A stretch of 32,115 nt of DNA from Bacteroidota bacterium (GTDB taxonomy: Bacteria > Bacteroidota > Bacteroidia > Chitinophagales > Chitinophagaceae), in the NCBI GenBank assembly GCA_018267575.1, contig JAFDYF010000015.1, positions 1 to 32,115 of the forward strand. Reading direction: 5' to 3'. A program made the translations under genes and the position numbers. Under the pieces are notes generated by a model. It did not search any database, had not been told where the DNA came from, and saw nothing but the letters and a program-made list of their open reading frames with translations. How positions within the stretch are numbered: the stretch's first letter is position 1; each line of letters opens with the position of its first letter. This document shows, one piece after another, positions 24,332 through 32,115 of the stretch.

Positions 24332-24406
24332 AAATTTTATCTCCGATAGCGATTCCAATTTGTTTTTCAACGGGATTCTTTATGTGGAACTTGTTAAATT
24401 GCCGGC

Positions 24407-25690
24407 ATGAAACAAATTCTTCTATTTGGGGCCGGCAAGTCTGCCACTTGCCTCATTGATTTTTTGATTAAAGAATCAGCAACCAACGGATGGTCATTTG
24501 TTCTGGCAGATGGTAATTTGGAAACGGCAAGAGCAAAAATCGGCACGGCATCCCATGCAAAGGCCATAGCCGTTGATGTGCAAAATGAAACAGCACGCAA
24601 GCAACTGGTAAATTCGGCAGATATCGTTATTTCCTTACTCCCCCCTACTCTCCATTTTTTAGTGGCTCATGATTGCGTTTTATTGAAAAAAAGTCTACTC
24701 ACCGCATCCTATGTGGATGAAAAAATAAAAAGTCTAGAAACAAGCATCCAGAAAAATGGATTGCTTTTCCTATGTGAAATGGGTCTCGATCCCGGCATCG
24801 ACCATATGAGCGCTATGGACCTAATCCACCGTATTAAAAATAGAGGTGGACATATCCATTCTTTTAAATCGCATACCGGGGGTTTGGTTGCACCCGAATC
24901 GGACAATAACCCTTGGCATTATAAAATTAGTTGGAACCCAAGAAATGTGGTGTTGGCAGGGTCGGCAGGCGCCGTGTATAAAGATCACGGTGCAATCGTA
25001 AACAAAAACTACGCTTCCATTTTTGATGATTGCAAAAACATTCAGATCAATGGCATTGGCGAATTGGCCTATTATCCCAATCGAGACTCGCTTGCCTATA
25101 TCCCCATTTACAATCTGCAAACAACCCATACATTCATCCGCACTACACTTCGTTATCCTGCGTTTTGCAAGGGGTGGAAAGCCATTGTAGATGCGGGACT
25201 TAGCAACGATACTGATTTGCTGGATAATAAGAACCTTCGCTTGAAGGATTGGTCGGTCAATATCAAACCTTTTCTCAATAAAGAGAATCTTGAACTATTA
25301 TCTTTTCTTGGTCTTTTTAGTGATGAACTAGTGCCTGCCAGCGCAAAAACATCGGCGGACATATTACAGTATCTGCTTGAAACCAACTTGGCGATGGACG
25401 CCAAGGATAAAGATATGATCGTGATGGTACATGAATTGGAGTATACCATTGAAGATAAAAAATATTATACCCATAGCAGTCTCATTGTAAACGGCGAAGA
25501 TCATTTAAGAACAGCAATGGCCAAAACAGTTGGTTTACCACTTGGTATTGCCGCTACTTTGATATTAAAAGGAAAATTAAAATTAACGGGATTGCATATC
25601 CCCATTTTGCCCGAAATCTATGAGCCCGTGTTGGCTGAATTAAAAAACCATGGCATTGGTTTTGAAGAGGAGGAAATATATATCGGATAG
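24407..25690 (+). CDS. Saccharopine dehydrogenase family protein
   Basis: A 427-residue NAD(P)-dependent oxidoreductase. The N-terminal Rossmann fold begins ILLFGAGKSATCLIDFL (4-20) with the GxGxxx dinucleotide loop; ADIVISLLPPTLH (75-87) and LCEMGLDPGIDHMSA (about 122-136) are strongly conserved in saccharopine reductases (Lys9 type). The C-terminal substrate domain has SHTGGLVAPES and YRNRDS-like YPNRDSLAYIPIY. The C-terminal KTVGLPLGIAA motif is also typical. In other organisms the family makes or breaks saccharopine in lysine metabolism; the direction here is not shown. A TAAATTG sequence at 24395-24401 may be a weak own promoter. A heptad array begins at the stop codon. Confidence 0.9.
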   Translation: MKQILLFGAGKSATCLIDFLIKESATNGWSFVLADGNLETARAKIGTASHAKAIAVDVQNETARKQLVNSADIVISLLPPTLHFLVAHDCVLLKKSLLTASYVDEKIKSLETSIQKNGLLFLCEMGLDPGIDHMSAMDLIHRIKNRGGHIHSFKSHTGGLVAPESDNNPWHYKISWNPRNVVLAGSAGAVYKDHGAIVNKNYASIFDDCKNIQINGIGELAYYPNRDSLAYIPIYNLQTTHTFIRTTLRYPAFCKGWKAIVDAGLSNDTDLLDNKNLRLKDWSVNIKPFLNKENLELLSFLGLFSDELVPASAKTSADILQYLLETNLAMDAKDKDMIVMVHELEYTIEDKKYYTHSSLIVNGEDHLRTAMAKTVGLPLGIAATLILKGKLKLTGLHIPILPEIYEPVLAELKNHGIGFEEEEIYIG

Positions 25691-25714
25691 TGAATAGAAA
25701 ATAGTGAATGGTCA
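25687..25714. repeat. Heptad repeat array C (ATAGTGA units)
   Basis: ATAGTGA, ATAGAAA, ATAGTGA, ATGGTCA: four 7-mers in phase at 25687-25714, with the same consensus as array B. The first unit includes the TAG stop codon of the saccharopine dehydrogenase-like gene. Confidence 0.65.
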
Positions 25715-25802
25715 AAATTCGTATAACATTATTCAATTACGACTATACTAAATGGGAAATTAAAATTTAATAAATATCGACTTTCAAAAAAGAAACAAGA
25801 AC

Positions 25803-27125
25803 TCAATTCACTTCTATCGTCAATTTCCCGATTAATCTATACGTGATATCCCTAAATGTAATCAGGTATTTTCCTTTCCGCAGGTAGAGTAAAAAATTCT
25901 GCTTATTGGTATTGATATAGGTTTGATCTGCTGGCACGATTTGTCCGGGCCCGAATTTTTTTGTTTCACTCTCATAATAAGCTTGGACCAAAAAAGTTTC
26001 TGGCACCGTTGGTTTTATATAGACAGCTTGGCGCAAACCTCCCAGATCAAGCCATGAAGGTCTACCATCGCGATACTTTGTTGGTGGGTGAATAACGATG
26101 AGGTCATAGTTTTGGTTATTGGAAATATTCACCGGATCAGTGCCTTCCATGGCGATGGATGATTTATTGATCAGGAACTTTTCCGTGTAGGCCTGGTACA
26201 AAGCCTTGCCATATCCCATCTCACTGGCATCAGTCATATCGGTTTGGTCAATACATAATGGATCGATGCCGGATAATTTTTTGAAAGCAAGACCCATGGG
26301 GATATAACCATCGCCCAATGATTTTTTGGCAATATGCCCATAACCAGCATAAACAAAAATTTTTGCATTGGGGTCTTTTTGTATCAGCTTATAAATATTC
26401 CGGGCCTGCACAGAATCGCGTTGGCTTGGAGTATGAACCATCCCCAAGCTATCTTCATAAGGCACTAATTTAAATCCTATTTCCAAGGCTCGACGAACCA
26501 ATTCACCAGCCACAGGTTCATTACAGTAATAACCAGAGGCGGATGTGAGCATATGTAAATGCTGGTTACCAGCATTACTAAGCATTTCCATAGCCAAATA
26601 GCGAAAGCCTTTTTTGTACAAATTTTCCAATAAGGACAAAGCAAAAGCTCGGTGAAATGGTTTGTCATGTGCCTCATTCAACATGATTACTTTATAATTT
26701 TGGGCCAGAAAAGAGATGTACACCCTTGCATCCACAAATTGTAGGCCTTTCAGTTCACCTACCGTTTTTTTTATTTGCCGAAGGGTTGTGGCATCTGGCT
26801 CTTCATATTTTTTCTGCTGGTATTCAAGGGCCGACTGATAATCCCCTACAAAAGCAAATGCCTGACAAATATTATCATAGTATCCATTATCCGTTTCTAT
26901 TTCCCTAAATTTTTTTTCCTGCTTGAACAACTGGTATAAAGGATAGAGATAATTCAGGTTTCCGCCAGGCATGAGATTGGTATAGGAAAGAGAGGAATCA
27001 TAATGCCGTGGCATGTGTTGCTGTGCATAATCCCTGAGTTTTTCTACCTCTGGTATTTCCTGGGAGAAAACTTGCAAGCAAATAAAAAACAGTAGTGGAA
27101 GCGCAATGATTTTTGGGGCATTCAT
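25803..27125 (-). CDS. Exported EreA/ChaN-like (erythromycin-esterase/TIKI superfamily) protein
   Basis: A 440-residue exported protein; signal peptide 1-21 ending VFSQ. The core (about 140-270) has the signatures of the EreA/ChaN/TraB-like superfamily: VIMLNEAHDKPFHRAF with Glu151, His153 and His158; FRYLAMEML with Glu180; VPYEDSLG; and VYAGYGHIAKK with His264. In relatives these residues form a metal-independent esterase site or a haem or metal site. The N-terminal part (30-125) looks helical and tetratricopeptide-like (YQSALEYQQKKYEE). The C-terminal 120 residues are strand-rich. Substrate unknown. It converges on the preceding gene. Confidence 0.72.
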   Translation of the reverse strand: MNAPKIIALPLLFFICLQVFSQEIPEVEKLRDYAQQHMPRHYDSSLSYTNLMPGGNLNYLYPLYQLFKQEKKFREIETDNGYYDNICQAFAFVGDYQSALEYQQKKYEEPDATTLRQIKKTVGELKGLQFVDARVYISFLAQNYKVIMLNEAHDKPFHRAFALSLLENLYKKGFRYLAMEMLSNAGNQHLHMLTSASGYYCNEPVAGELVRRALEIGFKLVPYEDSLGMVHTPSQRDSVQARNIYKLIQKDPNAKIFVYAGYGHIAKKSLGDGYIPMGLAFKKLSGIDPLCIDQTDMTDASEMGYGKALYQAYTEKFLINKSSIAMEGTDPVNISNNQNYDLIVIHPPTKYRDGRPSWLDLGGLRQAVYIKPTVPETFLVQAYYESETKKFGPGQIVPADQTYINTNKQNFLLYLRKGKYLITFRDITYRLIGKLTIEVN

Positions 27126-27163
27126 TTAAGCACAATGTTATAAAAGCCTATGTTACCAAAATC

Positions 27164-27859
27164 CTAAATATATTTCTCCAGCAATATGGATTTTAAATCG
27201 GCAATACCGAGTGTTGCTGGTTTTTCGATGCAGGTCAAATGATGGAGTTCGGGAATCTCAGGAATCTTTTTGTCTACAATAAATTTGGGGGCATACAAAG
27301 GGGCGTATCTTAACAAACCTGCCGCTGGATAAACCACTAATGAACTGCCCACCACCACGAACAAATCAGCATCCCCAGCTAGTTCACTTGCAGCTTCAAT
27401 CATGGGTACCGGTTCCTCAAACCATACAATATGTGGACGCAACTGAGCGCCGTCAGCAGCGAGGTCGCCCATCTTTATATCAACTCGGATATCATAAATC
27501 AAGTTGGGATTCTTTTCACTGCGCATTTTAAATATTTCCCCGTGCAAGTGCATCACTTTTGTTGAACCAGCACGCTCATGCAGATCATCTATATTTTGAG
27601 TGATGATGTGTACATCAAAGAATTGCTCCAGTTCAGCCAAACCAATATGCCCGACATTTGGTTTGGCATCCAACACATTCTTTCGGCGCATATTGTAAAA
27701 TTCCAGTACAAGTTGTGGATCTTTTTTCCATGCACCCGGAGTTGCTACATCCATTACATTGTAACCTTCCCATAGCCCATCACTATCACGAAAAGTTTTC
27801 AGCCCACTTTCCGCACTGATGCCTGCTCCCGTAAGTACTACCAATTTCTTTTTTTGCAT
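27164..27859 (-). CDS. Sir2-family NAD-dependent protein deacylase (SIRT5-like, zinc-less)
   Basis: Removes acyl groups from lysines with NAD+. In the 231-residue protein: LTGAGISAESG (9-19), TFRDSDGLW (22-30), TQNIDDLHERAG (87-98) and catalytic His106 in HLHGE. Tyr55 and Arg58 in FYNMR match the Tyr/Arg pair that marks desuccinylase/demalonylase sirtuins such as SIRT5. The four zinc cysteines expected between about 113 and 137 are all absent, although RPHIVWFEE is intact. ATG 27859 is chosen over a TTG at 27892 because a consensus promoter overlaps that region and would start transcription at or within a few bases of the ATG. Zinc-less forms exist among bacterial sirtuins. Confidence 0.93.
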   Translation of the reverse strand: MQKKKLVVLTGAGISAESGLKTFRDSDGLWEGYNVMDVATPGAWKKDPQLVLEFYNMRRKNVLDAKPNVGHIGLAELEQFFDVHIITQNIDDLHERAGSTKVMHLHGEIFKMRSEKNPNLIYDIRVDIKMGDLAADGAQLRPHIVWFEEPVPMIEAASELAGDADLFVVVGSSLVVYPAAGLLRYAPLYAPKFIVDKKIPEIPELHHLTCIEKPATLGIADLKSILLEKYI

Positions 27860-27863
27860 GTTA

Positions 27864-27892
27864 CAAAAATAGTTAAGCAGATGAATACTCAA
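27864..27892 (-). promoter_or_regulatory. Promoter of the sirtuin gene, probably leaderless mRNA
   Basis: On the minus strand TTG (27892-27890), 18-bp spacer and TATTTTTG (27871-27864). Only four bases separate the -7 element from the ATG at 27859-27857, so transcription should start at or within a few bases of the start codon. Confidence 0.6.
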
Positions 27893-27978
27893 TCAAGCTA
27901 GTAAAAGTTATCTATTTTTTATTGTCTACTTATTGGGCTTCATTTTTTTATTAGATACATACTCCCTATTTTCACCTT

Positions 27979-29817
27979 ATGCCAGAAAAGCATCCGCAGA
28001 TAATTCGATTGGTTCAATGTATTGAGTTGGAAGAACAGGAACAGGTAAACCGTTATAAGCTAAACCAACAACATACGCTCAAGTCCTTAAAAGCCGAAGG
28101 GCTGGCACTCCATCCTATTTCGATTACCAGAAAAAATTTTGGCTACGCCGATTACCCCGAGATTAGTTTCCGATTGAATTTCCCAATGGAAACCAGCCTT
28201 TTTAAGGATGGTGCCGCCATCGAATGTTTTTATGCAGGGGAAGAACCCGTAAAGGGAATATTGATCGGCTTGGATGGCCGATCCGGCGAGTTCCGTTTAT
28301 TTGCCCCAGATTTCCCTGATTGGATTGAAGAAGATGGCGTGGGCATCAAGCTTGCACCGGATCTGCGAACGACTACCATCATGAAAACGGTAATGGGTAA
28401 CCTAGAAAACAATAAACCTGCGTTTGAACTTTTCTGCCAACTGCACGACGGTAAAACAACAGACGCTTCGAAGACAAAGCCCATTGCCAAGGCCATACCC
28501 CTATACAATAAAAATCTGAACCCAAGTCAATTGGAAGCGGTGGAAGCAATCATACAAAATGAACAGCTAACCATAGTGCATGGCCCGCCAGGAACGGGCA
28601 AGACCAGCACCTTGGTTGAAGCCATTGTGCAATTAGTGAAGCTTGGCAAAAAAATTTTGGTATCTGCCCCAAGCAATACGGCAGTTGACCATATTTCAAA
28701 AGGTTTGATTACTGCAGGTGTGCAAGTATTGCGTGTGGGCAATACCTCTAAAGTGGATGAAACCATTTTTCAGCATACACCTGAAGGGAGACTTTCCAAC
28801 AGCAAACAGCAAAAGGAAATCAAGCAATTGAAGATAAGAGCCGAGGAGTTCAGGAAGATGGCATTGAAATATAAACGCAGTTTTGGAAAAGCGGAGCGGG
28901 AGCAACGAAATCTTTTGTTCAAGGAAGTCAGGAATATTAGGGAAGAAATAAAAAAAATGCAAGCTTACAACGAAGAAAAATTGTATCAGGAAGCCGAGGT
29001 GATTGCTGGTACGCCTATTGGTTTGTACGATGCAAAACTCAACCGCCTATCATTTGATTCACTCGTCATAGACGAAGCGGGACAATGCATCGAACCACTT
29101 GCTTGGTGCATCATCCCATTAGTAAATAGATATGTGTTTGCGGGCGATCATTTTCAACTTCCCCCAACTGTTTTGAGCAATGAAGCTGCGAAATTGGGCT
29201 TTAACCGATCGATTCTTGAACAAGCTATCAGCAATGCTCCTCATGTTCGATTACTCGATACACAATACCGCATGCGGAAATCCATTGCTGGTTTTTCTGG
29301 TAATTATTTTTATAAAGGTTTACTAAAAACCGCGCCCCACCTTTTGGATCCAGAACCACATATCGTTTTTATTGATACGGCTGGCTCTGGTTTTAATGAG
29401 ATACATGGTACGGATGGCACCAGTCTACAGAATGAAGGGGAATTGCAAATAGTAAAAAAGATTTTGGAAACGGAGTCGTTGGATCCTTTGCAGACTGCCA
29501 TTATTTCGCCTTATGCCGGACAGGTGGCTGCAGCAAAAGAACAGTTGCCCAATAGTTTAAGGATAAGTACTATTGATAGTTTCCAAGGGCAGGAAAAAAT
29601 GAATATTATCTTATCCTTGGTTAGGAGCAATGAGGATGGCGACATTGGCTTTTTAAAAGATTATCGCCGTATGAATGTGGCCATCACCCGTGCAAAAGAA
29701 AAACTTTTTGTGATTGGGGATAGTGCTACCATCGGTAACGACCCATTTTACAATTCCTTTCTTTCCTATGTAGAAAAACAAGGCATCTATAAAACCGTTT
29801 GGGAATTTGAGATCTAA
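27979..29817 (+). CDS. Superfamily 1 helicase (UPF1/IGHMBP2-like)
   Basis: A 612-residue ATP-dependent DNA/RNA helicase. An N-terminal OB-like/1B region (about 1-175) with RKNFGYADYPEISF precedes the RecA-like core. Motifs: QLEAVEAI (Q motif, about 184-191), GPPGTGKTS (202-210), APSNTAVDHI (230-239), DEAGQ (365-369), GDHFQLPPT (389-397), LDTQYRMRKS, ISTIDSFQGQEKMNII, and RRMNVAITRAKEKLFVIGD. A coiled-coil insert (about 275-340, charged) sits between motifs Ia and II. All catalytic residues are intact. Such stand-alone bacterial SF1 proteins have no agreed role; the family acts on nucleic-acid remodelling. It is divergent from the sirtuin gene and convergent with the T9SS protein. Confidence 0.94.
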   Translation: MPEKHPQIIRLVQCIELEEQEQVNRYKLNQQHTLKSLKAEGLALHPISITRKNFGYADYPEISFRLNFPMETSLFKDGAAIECFYAGEEPVKGILIGLDGRSGEFRLFAPDFPDWIEEDGVGIKLAPDLRTTTIMKTVMGNLENNKPAFELFCQLHDGKTTDASKTKPIAKAIPLYNKNLNPSQLEAVEAIIQNEQLTIVHGPPGTGKTSTLVEAIVQLVKLGKKILVSAPSNTAVDHISKGLITAGVQVLRVGNTSKVDETIFQHTPEGRLSNSKQQKEIKQLKIRAEEFRKMALKYKRSFGKAEREQRNLLFKEVRNIREEIKKMQAYNEEKLYQEAEVIAGTPIGLYDAKLNRLSFDSLVIDEAGQCIEPLAWCIIPLVNRYVFAGDHFQLPPTVLSNEAAKLGFNRSILEQAISNAPHVRLLDTQYRMRKSIAGFSGNYFYKGLLKTAPHLLDPEPHIVFIDTAGSGFNEIHGTDGTSLQNEGELQIVKKILETESLDPLQTAIISPYAGQVAAAKEQLPNSLRISTIDSFQGQEKMNIILSLVRSNEDGDIGFLKDYRRMNVAITRAKEKLFVIGDSATIGNDPFYNSFLSYVEKQGIYKTVWEFEI

Positions 29818-29850
29818 ACGAACAGGAATCTATCAATCAATTATTTTCTA

Positions 29851-31788
29851 TTATTCTTTTACAATAGTGGTCGTAACTGTTGTGTTTGGTGCTATTACCC
29901 TAACCAAATAGCTTCCCCTGCTTAAATTGTTCGATGGCAATACAAGGATTCCTTCCAGATCTTCATAATAGGATTGTACGAATTGTCCATAACTATTTAT
30001 AATCTGGATCCGCACCATTCCCTTTATCGTTTTGGAGCTAATCGTTATGGAACCTGTGCTTACCGGATTGGGATAAATATTCAAATCTGCATCACTATTA
30101 GAGGTGAAATTAACAGTCCTAATATCTGAATAACTATAGTTGCCATCGAGGTCTACCATACGAAGCCTATAATTGTTAGTGCCAGATACCGGGTTCTCAT
30201 CTGTAAAACTATATGCATTTTGAGTGCTGCTATTTCCTTGGGACATTATTTTCCCAATGCTGATAAAGTTAGATCCGCTGACAGAGCGTTCAATATCAAA
30301 ATAGTCGCTGTTTTTCTCGCTCTGGTCCACCCATTGCAAAAGTACGGAACCCGCTTGTTTCTCAGCGGTAAATGAGCTCAGGATAACCGGCAATGTACCA
30401 CTCGATGCCCAAACCAATGTATAGTACCCATTGGGCAAATTGGAGGCGGAAGTTGTAAAGCTAACAGTACTTCCAGATGTACTATATGTTTTGGTCACCA
30501 ATTTATTTGTGCCGCTGCCAAAACTTCCATCGGTGGCATTATACAACAGTGCATAACTCGTTGCGCCAACGGGCAAGCTACTAGCATTATAATCGCTAAA
30601 ATTGAAACTGACAGTGATATTGCCCGTTGCATTGCCATTTGACAAATGAACGTACCAGGAACGGTTGAGTAAATTAAGACCGGTAGGTGTTATGCCTGTT
30701 AAGTTAACGCCAGTTCTGATGGTATTGGTCTGCCCATTATGAGCGGCCATCGCATAGCCAGCAGAAAATAAAAAATCCGTAGCACTGGTACCACTACTAA
30801 ATCCAAAGCCATCTGTGGAGCCTGCTACATTTGAAAGTATATTATCAGTGCTACTGGTATAACCAATGCCAACCAGATTCTGATTATATGTATTGGATGG
30901 AGGTGTATAATAGGATGCGCCAACAGTCAGTCCCCATTCCGCCGAAAGATAATTCTCAAGAATAATCCTTTGTGTGTTTGATAGTGCTGTGTTGAAAAAA
31001 AGGATTTCGGACATGGTGCCTTTATAATATGCATCTGATGACCAGTTACTACGTCCGATATAATTTTTAGACCTTGTCAATGCTTTCGGCAAATAGGTTT
31101 TGGAAGAGCCGGCAGCTCCATTTGAAGCTTGAGCAGTGCCAGCAAGATAAAAAGCAACATTGGTGGATGTACCAGCTGTTCCTCCTTGTTGAACACCTTC
31201 ATAGATATTAGAATTGCCATTGACAACGGGAGTAGTTGTGGTCCAGGTTTGGTCACCAGACCCACCGTTCCATCCCTCTATATAGAAATTATCGGAATTA
31301 CCATATCTCCCAATCATAGTATTATCACTGGCTTGGCCATTTCCAAAATCGAAAATCCTTTGCCAGGACATGGAACCTGCAGTTCCAAATCCAACCACCG
31401 ATAAGGAACTTACACCACCCGTAAACGAAATGGAGGATGGAAGGTTTGGAAGGTTTAGATATTGGCTATTACCATTATTAAAAGTTAGTGCAGGATTTCC
31501 ATTCGGTCCAGTGGCCGAACCGTAGACAGGCATTTTAGTCGTATTGGCCTGGGTAAAGTCATAAGCATGACCACTTAGGTCGGCCCATTTGCTTACCTGT
31601 TTAGATCCATTGTAAGTTACTGATGACAGCTTATTTGCATTTAACCATATTTGCAAATTTGCATTTCCAAGACCGCCAGGATAATAAGACTGGGCGCTTG
31701 CAGTAGTTATCAAGAACAAGCTGTAAAAAAAGAACAAGTAGGATTTGATGGAAGAATGACAAGATTTACCTTCCCTTTTAAGTTTCAT
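29851..31788 (-). CDS. Type IX-secreted LamG-like surface protein with C-terminal sorting domain
   Basis: A 645-residue extracellular protein. The signal peptide runs to about residue 33 (ASAQ). The N-terminal domain (about 40-290) is a concanavalin/LamG-like fold: LQIWLNANKLSSVTY, VSKWADLSGH, NIYEGVQQGG and EILFFNTALSNTQRIILENYLSAEWG. A middle part (about 300-460) is Gly/Ser/Thr-rich with repeated strand motifs. Near 470-560 is a fibronectin-like unit (LPVILSSFTAEKQAGSVLLQW). The last 75 residues are a type A T9SS sorting domain: LNIYPNPVSTGSITIS, and a closing SRGSYLVRVI with a Lys near the end. No catalytic residues; adhesion or binding is likely. The T9SS machinery itself is not in the window. 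Confidence 0.92.
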   Translation of the reverse strand: MKLKREGKSCHSSIKSYLFFFYSLFLITTASAQSYYPGGLGNANLQIWLNANKLSSVTYNGSKQVSKWADLSGHAYDFTQANTTKMPVYGSATGPNGNPALTFNNGNSQYLNLPNLPSSISFTGGVSSLSVVGFGTAGSMSWQRIFDFGNGQASDNTMIGRYGNSDNFYIEGWNGGSGDQTWTTTTPVVNGNSNIYEGVQQGGTAGTSTNVAFYLAGTAQASNGAAGSSKTYLPKALTRSKNYIGRSNWSSDAYYKGTMSEILFFNTALSNTQRIILENYLSAEWGLTVGASYYTPPSNTYNQNLVGIGYTSSTDNILSNVAGSTDGFGFSSGTSATDFLFSAGYAMAAHNGQTNTIRTGVNLTGITPTGLNLLNRSWYVHLSNGNATGNITVSFNFSDYNASSLPVGATSYALLYNATDGSFGSGTNKLVTKTYSTSGSTVSFTTSASNLPNGYYTLVWASSGTLPVILSSFTAEKQAGSVLLQWVDQSEKNSDYFDIERSVSGSNFISIGKIMSQGNSSTQNAYSFTDENPVSGTNNYRLRMVDLDGNYSYSDIRTVNFTSNSDADLNIYPNPVSTGSITISSKTIKGMVRIQIINSYGQFVQSYYEDLEGILVLPSNNLSRGSYLVRVIAPNTTVTTTIVKE

Positions 31789-32115
31789 AAAGTATAGGTT
31801 ATTAGATTTTGCAAATTCATAGTTCCAAATATTTTACATCTCTCTTAAAACATTTGGCATATATCAAATCATTTTTTACAACTCAAATAGGACTGGTGAC
31901 CAATGAAACGGGTGATATTGTTTATTATTGTAATACAAGTCATTTATTTGTCTTACAAATCGACAAAATAACATTTTTTTTATTGATTATCAATAATTTA
32001 AAACATACTTATCACGCCAGCACTTATTACATACAACCAGCAGTCTAAATATAGATTTGTTGTAAGCTTCCCCAAAGTTCGGCCAGTAAAAGTTAGAGTT
32101 AACAAAATCTGCTTG
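31789..32115. other. AT-rich intergenic region at the window end
   Basis: About 327 bp without a supported gene; the 79-codon plus-strand ORF here is AT-rich, unremarkable and probably chance. TTATTGAT-T-ATCAATAA (31980-31996) is a perfect 8-bp-arm dyad that may be an operator. TAGATTTG (32052-32059) matches the -7 consensus on the plus strand but without an upstream TTG. The region may hold the promoter of the T9SS gene, but I see no exact -7 element on that strand. Confidence 0.45.

Noticed and set aside
31809..32048. 79-codon plus-strand ORF at the window end
   Set aside because: AT-rich low-quality reading frame, no motif, overlaps the likely control region of the T9SS gene.

Overview
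The window reads as a chromosomal stretch of a Bacteroidota bacterium, most like the Chitinophagaceae or a neighbouring family. The reasons are: a type IX secretion C-terminal sorting domain (29851-31788), a carboxypeptidase-like/TonB-dependent outer-membrane protein (17611-20214), many exported proteins with signal peptides ending in AQ or SQ, promoters of the Bacteroidota form TTG-N18..20-TAnnTTTG, and a general lack of Shine-Dalgarno sequences. The family assignment is inference. I found no tRNA, rRNA, CRISPR array, transposase, integrase or phage gene.

Layout. 81-4211 (minus strand): a Nudix hydrolase, a DinB/YfiT-type metal protein, a lone ABC ATPase, and a tight fbp - GNAT - CAP-domain run. 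4450-6184 (minus): purE and purK, the two-step route from AIR to CAIR. 6282-7604 (plus): a 29-codon small ORF, then 4-hydroxyphenylpyruvate dioxygenase. 7811-8995 (plus): an exported L,D-transpeptidase fused to a TonB C-terminal domain. It converges on an aspartate kinase (9020-10282). 10494-13075 (plus): hemN and a putative outer-membrane protein with a Thr/Ser tract. 13184-16657 (minus): a four-gene electron-transfer operon made of a small twin-arginine-type protein, a PsrB-like Fe-S lipoprotein, an NrfD/PsrC-like membrane protein and an anchored beta-sandwich protein. No molybdenum catalytic subunit or cytochrome is in the window. 16658-17610 is almost gene-free. 17611-22190 (minus): a TonB-dependent-receptor-like protein and a phosphohexomutase. 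22479-25690 (plus): a GYF_2 membrane protein, a small exported protein behind a structured leader, and a saccharopine-dehydrogenase family enzyme. 25803-27859 (minus): an exported EreA/ChaN-like protein and a zinc-less, SIRT5-like sirtuin. 27979-29817 (plus): an SF1 helicase, converging on a T9SS-exported LamG-like protein (29851-31788).

Most genes are housekeeping. The less ordinary signals are: (i) the orphan PsrB/NrfD operon, in which one cluster cysteine is replaced by Leu, a small companion protein repeats a motif of the Fe-S subunit, and a 10-bp-arm dyad overlaps the predicted -7 element; (ii) three intergenic arrays built on the same 7-bp AGTnnnn period, plus a separate 9-bp CTTTG array; (iii) a small ORF in the leader of hpd, starting almost at its predicted transcription start; (iv) a two-tier hairpin in the leader of the 24017 gene; (v) an apparently leaderless sirtuin mRNA. 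None of these proves a new system. The orphan redox operon is the best candidate for follow-up.
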